Shown: piece after piece, positions 42,901 through 54,060 of the stretch
Layout of the letters: each line of letters opens with the position of its first letter
How positions within the stretch are numbered: the first letter of the stretch is position 1
Assembly: GCA_964035575.1 (NCBI GenBank)
Contig: OZ037901.1
Location: 1 to 64,000, forward strand
Length of the DNA: 64,000 bases
Source of the DNA: Rhynchopus sp. YZ270_cl-10
Taxonomy: Eukaryota > Euglenozoa > Diplonemea > Diplonemida > Diplonemidae
Direction: 5' to 3'
Position numbers and translations under genes: made by a program
Notes under the pieces: model-generated
What the model saw: only the letters and a program-made list of their open reading frames with translations
The model's database searches: none
What the model was told of the DNA's origin: nothing

Positions 42901-45785
42901 GCTGTGTACGCCCTGCACACTTCCCCAAACGCATCGCGCTCCACACGCACAATGTCCCGCATGTACGCAGGGAGGAGACTTTCCTCTGCTTGAGTCGTTC
43001 GTTCTTCGAGGACTTTGCCTTGCAAAGAGGAGAAGTCGCTTTCACCAAACCCACGGAGTCTGTAGACCGCCATGTACGGATACATCCTGCATGAGGTAGG
43101 GGGGAGACGGGGTGAGTAGTATTCACGTCGAGAGAGGTCGGTGTCGATCTTGAGAGGGCGGGTGTGCTGTGGTGGTGCGGAGGCAGCGGCAGCGGCTTCT
43201 GTGGGTGGGCCGAAGTCTCTGAACCCAGCGCAGGCAGCACTGCTGACCGGATCAGGCTCGAAGATGTCGAAGTGGACCTCCTCGTCGTCGTCGTCGTCCT
43301 GGCGTACGCCGAGGACAGCGTTGTCGTACTGCAGGGCAGGGCTGCGTGTAGGGGAGGAGGGCGGTGCGGTGACGGTGGCAGCAGCTTTGGGACCTTCCTT
43401 CTCGTCGCCTAAGGCGTCGGGGAAGAAGACAATGCCGTCCTTTCCCTTTGTGTCTGTGCTGCTCGCGTTGTCGTTGTCGTTGTCATTGTTGTCGTCGTTG
43501 CTCTCGCTCTCGGTCTTGTGTTTCCGCCGCAGCCATATGCTCTGTACAGACCCGTTCGCCACCAAATCCCTCCACTCCTCTTCGCTCTTCACCGGGACTC
43601 CGCCGACGTGAGTGACAAAGTCGGTTTCCTTAAAAAGAAACAGATTTGACTTCGCAACGTAGAGTCCTCTGTGCTCGCCTTCGGGCAGGGTGTCCTCCCC
43701 TGTGTAGGCTCCTAGGGCTTCGGGGTCGCCAAAGGTGATGCAGTTGGCGTCGGGGACGGAGGCCATGGTGCTGAGGTAGAAGTACCCTTCCGGCTTTTTA
43801 GGCGGTGCTGCTACTGCTGTCGGTGGTGGTGGGAGGCTCGACCCAGCCTTCGCTGTGAACGCTGGAGGAGGTGGTGGGGGTGGTGGAATGGGTGGACCCC
43901 CTGGGATGCACGTCTTCACACCATTCCTTGCCTTGATCGCGTCTACACGCTGCATGAGGCGAATCCGTGTCAACAGCGAGACGGCATAACCCCTGAACAC
44001 CTCTACACTTAACTCTCTTTCTGCGAGAATCGTGACCTCCTCTGCAGCGTCGACCATGTCGCAGGGGTAGTGGATGCTGCGCCCGTTTACCTTAGAGAGA
44101 ACGTCACCAGGTGCCAGCACGATGTCGCAGTTGGGCAGGTTCACCTGCTCTGTTATGATACACTTGGCGTCGGAAAAGAGATGCACCCCCTGTGGAATGA
44201 TGTCCGCAAGCACCGCGTTTTCTGTGGTAGTCACCTCCACACACTCCGGGGGTGGTCTCCCCTCTGGCGGCTTCACATCGTCGTAGTGCTCCTGCCAATA
44301 CGAAGGGTCGATGCACTCCATCAGGTCCACACGGTCCGTGGGGCTCACCATCTCATCGTTGAAGGTGTACCACTGTGGTGCGATATCCCCTGTCTCACTC
44401 CGCTTCCCGCTGAACACTTTTGTCTGCACACCGTCCAGATCCTTGACATACGCTATGTAATGTCCGCCCCCAGCTGTCCCACGATGTGCGAGCACACTGA
44501 GAAGCTCGTAGGTGCAGTGCTCCATGAAGGAGTGGACGTGTTTGAGGATTTCGGGGGGGACGTTTTTGTGGGTTGCACCGTGGAGTGCGTGGTGCTTGAG
44601 GGCAAAGGCGAGGCAGGAGAGGGTGCGGGAGTCGCTGAGGGGGAAGCGCTTCGGGTGTGGGTGCAGGTAGCTGAGGTCTGCGACCTGGGGGATGCGGATG
44701 TTGGTGTACAGCTTCTCGCGTCGGAGCGTTTCGAAGTCGAAGCCAAAGCGCTGCAGCTGCATCGTGAAGATCGGTGGCAGTGCTTTGAAGTGCAGCCCTT
44801 TCAAGGAGTCCTGGTTCTGCTGGCACACCTCACAGAACACAGCGTTGCCGTCCCCAAGCCGCTCCTCTGCAGTGAAGCTGCGCAGCGCACTGTGCAAATC
44901 CATTTCCCCCTTTATAGCAATGTTCACATCCTGGAAGGTGTCCACACGCTCCCTCATGTTCTTGCACACACTGCACTGGATGTAGTCCCCCAACGTCCCT
45001 TCAAACAGACTGCGAATGAAGTCCGGTGTCTGCCAATGGTGCAAATACTTCTGCAGCGCTTCGAAGAGTACCCGATTCAGCTCCTGCACGTCGTGCTGCT
45101 GGAAGTGTTCGGAGGACGTCCATCGGAAGGACTTTGTGAGGCCTTTCGTTTCAACTGCAGGTTTTTCTGAGAAGCGCATGCGAGAGAAGAGCAGCTGCAG
45201 CTGGTAGGGCACGTTCACATCGGTGTGCATCTCGGCAGGGATGTCCCACTGCAGGATTTCGCGTCTGAAGTCCGTACACATAAACAGCGTCTGGATCAGC
45301 GAATTCAAATAGCACGTTGCGCCCTGGTTGTTCAGTCCTGTGTAGCAGGTTCTCGCCTGCGGGGCGTTCTTATGCGCGTTGCGTGTAGTGTAGCTTTCTG
45401 GATACTCGGTGAAGGAGGGGAAGCTGCCGGTCTTGGGGACGGGATGTGACTCGACGGGGACTCCTGTGGTTACACCGAAGGAGACCTGCTTGGGTTTGGG
45501 TTCGTTTGAGTCGACGTTGAACTCCTTTGGCTGGGAGACCTCTGTGGGCCCGAAGGACACCTGCTTGGAGACTGTGGGGGGCGAGCATGTTGGGACAAAT
45601 GCCCCTGTGTGCGGCACATCCTCGTCTACGTCTTCCGGGCTCCAGCCCCCCTTCACCACAGTGTCAACAAAGGCGCTTGTGGGCTCGACAGCGGCCCCCG
45701 TGCACGACGCCTCATGTGCATTAATCTCATCAAACCCAACCATCTTCCCACATATCAAACAATCAACACCCATCATGTCATCCAT
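39962..45785 (-). CDS. UBZ - USP deubiquitinase - RING-like fusion protein (5 exons)
   Basis: Exons 45,785-41,679, 41,586-41,500, 41,416-40,475, 40,382-40,242 and 40,024-39,962, all phase 0, give 1,779 aa. Introns of 92, 83, 92 and 217 nt begin GTATGT/GTATGC and end CAG. A Rad18-type UBZ finger comes first (C9, C12, H24, C28). The USP catalytic domain spans about 146-500: Cys box GLNNQGATCYLNSL (C158), zinc ribbon C271/C274 and C318/C321, His box GGGHYIAYV (H442), then QWYTFNDEMV (N476/D477). A PDZ-like stretch, a poly-Pro linker and a long C-terminal region of possible ubiquitin-like folds follow. The last two exons form a RING-type finger: C1729, C1732, C1747, H1752, C1755, C1766 and C1769, with Ser at 1749 where the usual fourth ligand is His. 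USPs remove ubiquitin; RING proteins usually add it. Confidence 0.85.
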
Positions 45786-47030
45786 TTTAAAGATTAAAAA
45801 AAGGGTAAAGCTATTGAGCTAAAAAAAAATACGGAACAAAAGCGGCTTGTAGTGTACTTCAGGCCTGGGGCTGTGCGGGGGAGGGGAAGGGGGGATGGAG
45901 AAGAAAAAGCGCGGGAGGAAATAGAAAGCTTTCGAGAGGGGGGCAGTGGGAGCATTGTAAGACTCATGCACCACTGCCCCTCGCGCGCATCATAAAAAGA
46001 GATGCTGAGATAGTGCAAACACCGCGAAACTCAATGGACAGCATCTACCATCGTTCCTTTTCCTATTTTTTTTAGTCAACACTCGAAGAAGAGGGGGCGG
46101 GGGTTCAGTTTTATTGTGGTTTGTTTTTAGAGGGGAAAAGAAAAGTGAGAAATGTTATGGGAGGGGTTGAAAGACTCTTCAAAGAACATCGACGCCTCAA
46201 AAGGGCCTGGAGAGGAAATTTCCCACTGAGACACATACAACTCCTGTCACGCTGCCATGTGCGGGCAGATGAAGGTAGCTGAACTACAGCAAGAAGGGGG
46301 TGGTACTGTGCAACACAGAAAGGCGCGCAGGTTCACTACAACCCTTTCTGCTGATATCCCTTAGGGAGGAAAAACACAAAAAAAATAAAAAATAGTTGAA
46401 ACGTGCTAAAACGCATCTCAGTCAAGCTCATGCAAAGGGTGGGGGACGTGAGTGGTCCGTACCGTAAGAGAACGGAGGCGGTTCACAACCGCTCGGCGAA
46501 TAATCACGCGACCTCTTTATACCCCAGCCTTTTTTAACGGCCAAAAAAAAAAAACTAATATCATTGTGCACGATAGTCACCGTCAAAAGGGGGGAGGGGA
46601 TATTTAAAAAAAAACCCCCGCCGCCCACCACATTTCCCCCATTTAACCTTGAATAACGATCCCCTCCCTCCTTCATGCGGGGGGGACATGGACTCGAGCC
46701 TTTGAATAGCAACAGTGGTTTTTAAACATAGAACCGGTGTAGTGTTTATTTTCCTTTTTTTTTTTTTTTTTTTTCCCTTGAAAAAATTTTTTTTCCGTGC
46801 AGAGCACTCCTGCCATGGGTGTGCACAAATTCTTTTTTCTTACCCTTGACGGGTGGGAACATTTTCACCCACGCAAATGCTTAACTTGTTTTCGTTCGGG
46901 TAAATGGCGTTTCTTGCACACAGACACAACACTTCTGCTAGGAGAGTGTTTACCGACCAAAAGGAGGTAATTGAGAACACCCCCATTTGTTTTTTTTTTT
47001 TCCCTTTTTCCATTTGTGAAGCCATCCTCC
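45786..47030. other. Intergenic spacer
   Basis: No gene seen. It holds a CCCCTCGCGCGCATC repeat copy at about 45,976, the second copy of the 43-bp hairpin-rich repeat (46,454-46,496), and A, T and G homopolymers (a T run of about 22 near 46,760). Confidence 0.55.
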
Positions 47031-47751
47031 TTAGCACACCATCTCTGCTGTGGCCGCCTGCTTCTTCAACTTGTTCTTCTCCTCTCTCTTGGCCTGCCGG
47101 TAGGCGTCATCGGGCTGTGATGCGAAATGGTTTTTTTTGGGGCATTATTTTGTTTCGTTTTGGAGGAAAATTGTAGACTAATTGAAGGGTTTTAAAGAGG
47201 GGAGAAAAAATGTCGACATGCGTTTGATACGGTACGGCATCGCACACTGTATTCTCATTGCCCAAGAGGGGGGGTTATTTCAGCTCAAGATTATTGTGAC
47301 ATACAGATGCGTCAGAGTTCATGTGCTTCTCCTCACACTTCTTCTTGCGAAGGTCAGAGGTGGCAGACTTCTGTGAGTGTGTCTCTGAACGGTCTGCAGC
47401 GGAGGCCTTTGTGGACAGAATACGGATGTTGCCCTCAAGCTGCACAAGACGCGTACGCAGCTGCTCGATGACACGGTCCTTCTCGTGGTCGGCAGCGGCC
47501 GGTTGAACGTGTGTGGACTTGAAGACCGCTCGCAGCTTTGCCTTGTCCTGCACCGCTGTGCCGTCCATGTCAATGTACTCCCCAAACTCTTCGTCGAAGA
47601 TGTCAAGACGCTCCAACGACCCTAACGACCTCTCTGCTGAGAACGCCTCCGACACGAGGACATTCAGCTGTGCTGCCGTCACAGTGTCGGGGGTCTGCAG
47701 CTTCTTCTTGCGCTCCTGGCCCTCAATCTGGGTGCTGACGAGAAGCAACAT
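47031..47751 (-). CDS. Small ubiquitin-like-fold plus coiled-coil protein (2 exons)
   Basis: Exons 47,751-47,305 and 47,114-47,031, with a 190-nt intron (GTATGT...TCACAG, phase 0), encode 176 aa. The second exon is recognised because it continues the charged C-terminus (PDDAYRQAKREEKNKLKKQA). ATG follows an acceptor-like TTTTTTATTTCAG and a leader. Residues 1-80 (MLLLVSTQIEG...LDIFDEEFGEYIDMDG) have the strand-helix-strand order of a ubiquitin/PB1-like fold, and the phrase FDEEFGEYIDM recalls the N-terminal domain of the trypanosome flagellar-pocket-collar protein BILBO1 (YDEELNKWVDL). Residues about 103-125 (DRVIEQLRTRLVQLEGNIRI) form a short coiled coil. A cytoskeletal scaffold role is a guess from that resemblance. 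Confidence 0.65.
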
Positions 47752-48522
47752 TTTTGTTTTGTGTGTTTGTGTAGGATTTTCTGAAATAAAAAATGAAAGT
47801 TGGAAACACCGACAAGGAGATTCATGGGATGAGCTTACTGCAAAACGAAAGGGCGCAATGATACCACGACATTGTTCCCCGCAACATACTCGCAGGAGCA
47901 TCCCACTGTGTGCGGAATAACTGGGAATAGGACTAAAAATACTCGACCATGCCTAAGCCGTGATGAGCCAACCTTCATCACAATCGGTATCGTACAGGAT
48001 CGGCCTTTTTTTGTACGGCTTTGCAACAAAGGAGTGTATCGTCCCAGAGGAGAAGAGAACATTTGAGTAAGGATAAAGGGGGAGGGGGGTGAACTGTGTT
48101 TTGAAGAAAAACAAAAAAAAAAGGCAATGTGGGGGGGTATTGTTTGTCATTTTATTTATATAGTTTTTCCCATTTTGGCTGATGCTGTTGATTAGCTGCG
48201 ATTTGGGAGTGGTGGGGGGGAGGGGCAGAGGGGTGGGACCCATATGGGGCGGAATGTTTTCAATGCACTTCTCACTCTTATACTTCACCTGAGTTGAGAG
48301 GTGTCCAAGCAGAACGGTCATGAGTGCACAGAGGAAACGATTGATGTTGGCAACACAGTGCACATGCCCGCAAACACTTTGAAAACGGGGAGGAGAGGGG
48401 GAAAAAATGAGATTTTTTCTGCTCCAGCCAAAGAAACCTTTGAAAAAAAAAGACAATTTGTCTGTCCTTTTCTCAGAGGTGATACTGCTCGCCTCCAGGA
48501 AGAGAAAAAAAAATTGAAGGGT
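47752..48522. other. Intergenic spacer
   Basis: Contains the predicted leader and spliced-leader acceptor of the small coiled-coil gene (CAG near 47,783). Beyond that there is T- and G-rich spacer with no supported gene. Confidence 0.5.
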
Positions 48523-48638
48523 AAATTGCGATAACACGTATACTTTTTTTTTCGATTTGCGATAACACGTACACAAAAAGTATACGTGTTATCGCGAAAA
48601 AGTGTACGTGTTTTCGCGAACAAAAACGTACGTGTTTT

Positions 48639-48760
48639 CCCAGGTACCCAGGTACCCAGGTACCCAGGTACCCAGGTACCCAGGTACCCAGGTACCCAGG
48701 TACCCAGGTACCCAGGTACCCAGGTACCCAGGTACCCAGGTACCCAGGTACCTGGGTACC
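48639..48760. repeat. 8-bp minisatellite (CCAGGTAC)n in element C
   Basis: About 14 direct copies of an 8-bp unit containing the GGTACC palindrome; the last units turn into the inverted phase (GGTACCTGGGTACCTGG). Because of the palindrome the array is nearly self-complementary. Confidence 0.95.
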
Positions 48761-48910
48761 TGGTTTGTCAAGGAAACCAAACTTTTTGTCACGGAAAAAG
48801 TCGTGACAGGGCACTGGGTACTGGGTACACTGTGTACAAGGATAAAAGTCGTGAAAGAGCAACCACAGCTCCACATGACAAACACAAAAGTGTCCAGTCA
48901 CGTGGGGCAT

Positions 48911-49234
48911 TCATGCACTGAGGAGATAATGATCCAACAATTTACAAGAAAGATTACTTAACCTACTGCTGGAAGTTGCCAGGTCGTAGTAACACACAAA
49001 GTGTGCCTCCGTTCGGGAATACCGGATATTCTGGAGACCAAAAAGGCCTCTTCCGCTAGTCAAGGTATAACCGAATGAACGGCCCAAGACCCCCGTGGAG
49101 AAGTTAAATGTTGTAATGCTATCAAGTACAAACTGCGACCACTGTCTTACCCTCCTCAATGCATGGTGGAAGATGTCTTTGACAACAAATATCCTGTACC
49201 AGGTACCCATATTCCCAGACCCACGCAGTACCAC
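48911..49234 (-). other. Unrecognised open frame inside element C
   Basis: A 107-codon minus-strand frame with a fairly protein-like middle (FNFSTGVLGRSFGYTLTSGR, then GLFGLQNIRYSRTEAHFVCY). It has no start context and no recognised family. It may be a remnant of captured coding sequence or chance. Confidence 0.25.
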
Positions 49235-49756
49235 GTCGCAGTACTACGCAAAATTTACCACCAGACCCTGTCTTCGTGCACCTTAAGTACGTAAGTCTGG
49301 TTCCCAGACCCACGCAGTGGCACATGACCGCAAGTGTGAGTGACCCACAGAGGGATACGCAAAATTTACCACCAGACCCTGTCTTCTGAATGTCACACGT
49401 ACATTTTTTTGAACACTTTTCGCGATAACACGTACATATTTCGCTAAAAAACGGGGTGCTCGCAACCGCGTTCTAGACCCCTACAGATGCTCAAAAGTGC
49501 CAAATTTTGCTTTGAATGGCCTCAAATCGTCGAAATTAGCCATTTTTGGGGCCCAAAAAAAAAAAATTCGAGGGTCTAGGTATGGAGAGCGAGCACCTTA
49601 GAAGAAGGAAACACGTACATTTTTGTTCGCGATAACACGTATACTTTTTTGACCACTTTTCGCGATAACACGTACACTTTTTCGCGATAACACGTATACT
49701 TTTTGTGTACGTGTTATCGCAAATGGAAACAAAAAGTATACGTGTTATCGCAATTT

Positions 49757-52454
49757 GCCCAAAATTGAAAAAAGTTTGCCACTATGCTTCAGTCACCTTC
49801 TGGGGGTATCCCGGAAATGCGGTATACAGTGACGAGCATTCTCTTGTACATTATTGAAATCGTCATAAAACTGTGTGCGGTTTTTGTGTGATTCACCACG
49901 GGTAAAATTGAGAATATATTAGCATAAAATATTGGTGTGGGATAAAAAACATCACGCTGCAAAAGCACAACTACTTTTTCTTTTTTCTTTTCTTTTTGTT
50001 GGGGTGAACAAGCTGAATTTCTCGGTGATGCACGCAAACACCGATCAAGAAAAAAAGTTTGCTCACCCTCAGAGCGGAATAAAGTATTAACGTGTTCAGC
50101 GTCCAGCTCCCGAAACTCAAAAAAAAAAAAAAATTGAGTACGAGTTCGGATGCTTAACATTTTCTTATTTGGGCCCGCCCTTATTTGAAAACTTTGTCAT
50201 TAGTGTAGACCCTCCCTACACTAATAGTCCTGACCCGTTCCCGACAATGAAGTGGGAACGCTTTCGCTTTTGCAAATTGTAGTTACTTTTTAATTATCAG
50301 GACAAAAATGGTAAAAGAATTTTAGTTCATATACTTTCAAAGGATGTAAAAAAAAAACAAAAAACAAAAATGAGAACAAGCCACGTACACACATATCTTA
50401 CAAAATAAAGAATAAGATCAGCTTGCTCTGGACACTAAAAAAAAGGGGGGTTTTTGAATGGGTTTCTTTTTGTATGCAGTTTAAATTCAAAAAATTGAAA
50501 TTCGAAGATATGACCAAACATACACACAAAAGAAAAGACAAAAGACACGCTTAGAAGGTAACCCTGGGACTCTCGTTGCTTAGTCACCTCAAACAAAAAA
50601 GGGGGGAAAATTGAAAGTGCCAAACACATCACTGTGGATGCGGGCGCACTGAAGGGAGGCAGAAAGAAAAAAAAAAGTTAACAAAGATGAACATAAGCCT
50701 TCTCGTAGTCCTACCTCAGGGCAGTGTACCTAAAAAGTGTAGCAACGAAAAAAAAAAAAAAATCATTTCCACTGGTGAAGCCCTTCCGAGGGGGGGAATG
50801 TTTTGGATGAATGAGCCACAGGGGGGGGGTGACAAAATGGTGCTAAAATAGATAGTGTTGATAGGCCTTTAAAGGGAGGGGAAAGCAGAGATATCAACAC
50901 ACATCGCCGGGTTTAAAGACAAACAAACCAAAACCAAAACAAAAAAAAAATTAAAAAAAAAAAAAAAGACAAAGCAAAGCTAATGGCAATCCAACTGTGC
51001 AGTGTGGTGAAAGACTGCATTACATTTGCAGTGACTGAAATTTGGGATTTTTTATCTAATTTTTTTTGCTGCGTGTCAACAAAAAAATTAGTTTCTGGTG
51101 CTCCTGACGACTACTTCTTGCGTACCTAGTGCGTAGTTGTTGCGTACTTGGTATTTTTTTTACTTCTGGGGTACCAGTTTCATATACTTTCAAATCAAAG
51201 AAGAGAAAGTACAAAGACGTTATAACATTAACCCATGTTTCTGTCTTAAGAATCCTATTGTAGGATTCAAAGAATGAAGGGAGTCTAACGTTTGCTTCAC
51301 AGAGGGAGAAAAGACAAGTTTGCTTTGCGAGGGGTGATGGAGACAATAAAACTAAATAAAAAAAAATGGAAATGTGGGTTGAAAGTGTTAGGTAGGAGAT
51401 AGCCTACTCTTCTTTGTTGCTTTATTTTTTGATAAATTGATGAATTGACGAATAATCACCTCGCGTTTTTATTTTGTGCACAACTCGGAACCGTAGTGAG
51501 CCAGGCTGATCAAATCGGTTGAATTACACACAACAACAAAAAGAAAAACCCAAAAACACAAACAACCAGAAATGAATAAAAAAAAGGGGGGTTTGGAAGA
51601 AAAAATACACGCAAAAACTATTTGAGGGAAAAGGTCGGCGAAATACAACAGCCCTCTCGTGAACAGTGTACCGGGGGTGGACCCCCTAACCATGCAATAT
51701 CCTACATCCTTTTCGTGGTTTTGGGGGGGCGCACACACGATTGACCATCATTGTTACTATGTAACACAACGAGGAACCACTTTTCATCAACACTGTTCTG
51801 TCACTGAGCAAAGCCATCCACACTTTTCATTGTCCCCCAAAAAAGAAAAAAAAAATGGGGGACATTCTCGCCACGTTTATTTACGCGAAGAGAGGGAGGA
51901 GAAACAAGGCTCGGACGAACAGCTAATAACAAAGTAGTAGGGCGGTGTTGTATTGACCTATCACTTTACCACCTACTGGATTTTGGTTTTTCATATTATC
52001 TGTGGGGGGTTTCTTCGTGCTGCTGCAAGAAGAAGAAAAAAAAAGTTTGCAAGATGAACCTCAGCCTCCCATGCAGAGTCACCTAAAGAAAAAGCAGTCC
52101 TCACCAACATTTATTTTTTTTTGAAAATTTTGTGCACTATATTTTTTCGCGCTTATTTCTTTTGTTGTTGTGCAGAAATCGTCAAAAACCAAAGGGTGTA
52201 AGATGCACAGCTATGGAGTGGATGAAAGGGGGTGGGGAGTCTGGTAATAAAAAAAAGCACAACAAAATGGGAGGCGATTCAAGAAAAGGACAAAAAAAAA
52301 TTAGTGAGGACACCTCAAATGGAAAACGCAGGCACAAAGAAAAGTTTTTGTTTTTTTCTTGACTGGGACCTACCTTTTTTTTGATGTCGCTAACTACGGA
52401 TTATGTTTTGGCGCCTGCACCACTGGCGAACTTTTCGAGACGAATTTTTGGATT
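49757..52454. other. Intergenic spacer with dispersed repeats and one small hairpin
   Basis: No gene seen. It holds a perfect 10-bp stem hairpin at 50,199-50,225, repeat copies GATGAACATAAGCCTTCTCG (50,688) and GATGAACCTCAGCCTCCCAT (52,053), a CTCTCGTTGCTTAGTCACCT copy near 50,571, a GTGCCAAACACATC-type copy at about 50,616, and GAAATACAACAGCCCTCTCG at 51,641 with an extension to about 51,700. Several A-runs of 14 or more occur. Confidence 0.55.
50199..50225. repeat. Perfect small hairpin
   Basis: ATTAGTGTAG, a 7-nt loop, then CTACACTAAT: a 10-bp perfect stem. TATTAGTGTAGAC recurs near 56,835 and TAATAGTGTACC near 56,145 without the second arm. Confidence 0.85.
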
Positions 52455-52575
52455 CAAGATATACAACAAAACATCGGTGGGGTAAAAACCCTACTGAAGG
52501 GTTTTTGAAATCCCAAAAAAATCCACCTTAGTTTTTACCCCACCGGTGGTTGTTGTATGGGTGTATACAATCTTG
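52455..52575. repeat. Foldback element, about 121 bp
   Basis: The left arm (CAAGATATACAACAAAACAT..., then CGGTGGGGTAAAAAC) pairs with the right arm at 52,531-52,575 (GTTTTTACCCCACCGGTGGT..., ending GTATACAATCTTG), with a few bulges. The centre holds a smaller imperfect repeat of AACCCTACTGAAGGGTT. It looks like a MITE-type foldback. Confidence 0.75.
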
Positions 52576-52843
52576 GAACACACGGACACTTTTAAAAGTG
52601 AAGATGAAGAGCAAACGAAACGAACAATTTATAGGGAGGAAACATTAAAAAATGCGTATTTACATACAAGTAAAACGGACGTCACGGAAATGAAAAAAAA
52701 ATGATCGACCCACTGCCGTCGTTGCCGTGAAAAATAAAAAAAAACGGCCGTGAAAAAAAAGCGCCTTTCTTATGTACAAAAATTTCACGGCCGTTAAAAA
52801 AAAACAACGGCCGTGAAATTTTTGTACAAGTCTTTGAAGGAAC

Positions 52844-52954
52844 ACACAGTACACAGTACACAGTACACAGTACACAGTACACAGTACACAGTACACAGTA
52901 CACAGTACACAGTACACAGTACACAGTACACAGTACACAGTACACAGTACACAG
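52844..52954 (-). repeat. 7-bp minisatellite (ACACAGT)n in element D
   Basis: About 15-16 perfect 7-bp copies. On the minus strand the unit is TACTGTG, the 9-bp unit of elements A and B (TACTGTGTA) minus TA. It sits 15-20 bp inside the left palindrome cluster. Confidence 0.96.
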
Positions 52955-52959
52955 TCCTT

Positions 52960-54060
52960 GTAGGGTCTTGTTGCCTTTTGCCACACGTATTGTGCCCACG
53001 GTGTGTTGTGTTCACTGCTCTGAAGGTGCTGGATCTCATCTACCTGATGGGGTAAGTGACACAGCATCTGACCCGCCATCTGTAATCTTCTGGTTTCAAC
53101 ACTGCCTTTCAGTTCTGCATACTGAATTCGCAGCGTCCCGAGCGTCTCACAACCTCTTATTACTCTTTGCCCGAGAAGGATGTGTGTGGACTCACTCAAC
53201 CCCGTTCATCACTTTTGTGACAAAGAAAACATCGGGCAAACAGTACAAGTTCACGGGAGCAAAAGGGTGGACCCCTCCCTCTGCGCGTATCTCGCCAACG
53301 TAGCGAAGAAGATCCAGAGGTGTGCAGAACGTGATGCGGTCTATTTTCCGACAAAAAAGACGGAGGATAGTTGTTCAATGGTGTGCTGATTCTGTTGGAA
53401 GATTTTGCACTGGAAGCTGAAGAACACCGCAAATGGTTCAACACAGATGAGGTTCGTCTCACAGTATTGATGTGTGCTGCTCAAGAACCGGTTACAAGTG
53501 CTGAAACACGAGAAATATGCTACTCTGAAGAACCGGGAGCACGTACAAGTGCTCAGAAATGCCACACGCTCCAACTACAATTAACAGTAGGGTGAAAACG
53601 TGGGCGGGCAGCGGGAGACCAGCGCAGTGAGGAGAGCAGGGCACGCAGGTGATGGTTTGGATAAGTCCATTTCCTGTGAGAGTGGAATCCGGTCGAAGTC
53701 ATAGTGGGGCGGAACAAAGGTTGCAGCTGAGCTGTTCTCCAGGCGTGAGTGGCAGATTGTTGATACGGAGGCTGTTGTTCAGAGACAACCGGTGTATGAG
53801 GATGCTCCCCATCAGACGCTGGAGGTAGCATCAATACTGTCCTTCAGGGCAGTAGGGATAACTCCACAGTTCGACACACAGTTAGGCCACGGCGACCTGT
53901 CAGCAGTTGTGACGAAGTGGAAACTAAGATCTGAGCGTATAGCATCGCAGGCAGGGCAGGACCACCATAAGTGCTCATTCGTGTCGTCAGCTTCCCGATC
54001 GCAGTGGGGCCGACTTTTTTTTTGCACTTTTTATGTTGCTTTTACCCCCCAAGAATGACT
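52960..54060 (-). pseudogene. Degenerate non-LTR retrotransposon-like coding remnants
   Basis: A minus-strand frame at 54,027-53,812 contains HCDREADDTNEHLWWSCPAC followed by DAIRSDL, matching the Cys/His finger (C-x-C...EHLxxxCP) that follows the reverse transcriptase in many LINEs. Further downstream on the same strand, 53,200-52,960 has VETRRLQMAGQMLCHLPHQV, like the post-RT AGHLLRMP segment of such elements. Frames between them are interrupted and no reverse transcriptase core is present, so this is a broken fragment. Assignment to LINEs rests on the finger pattern only. Confidence 0.45.

Larger units (their letters stand above)
48523..49756. mobile_element. Element with ACACGTATAC hairpin ends (element C)
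   Basis: A 1,234-bp element with perfect 26-bp terminal inverted repeats (AAATTGCGATAACACG..., ending in TATACTTTTT) at 48,523-48,548 and 49,731-49,756. Further copies of GCGATAACACGTA(C/T)AC lie in both orientations at 48,558-48,625 and 49,420-49,730, so each end can fold into hairpins (e.g. 48,558-48,595 around an AAAAA loop). An 8-bp minisatellite adjoins the left cluster. Two diverged copies of a block (CCCAGACCCACGCAGT ... CAGACCCTGTCTTC) lie at about 49,216-49,273 and 49,302-49,384. No target duplication is evident and there is no transposase-like ORF. Confidence 0.72.
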
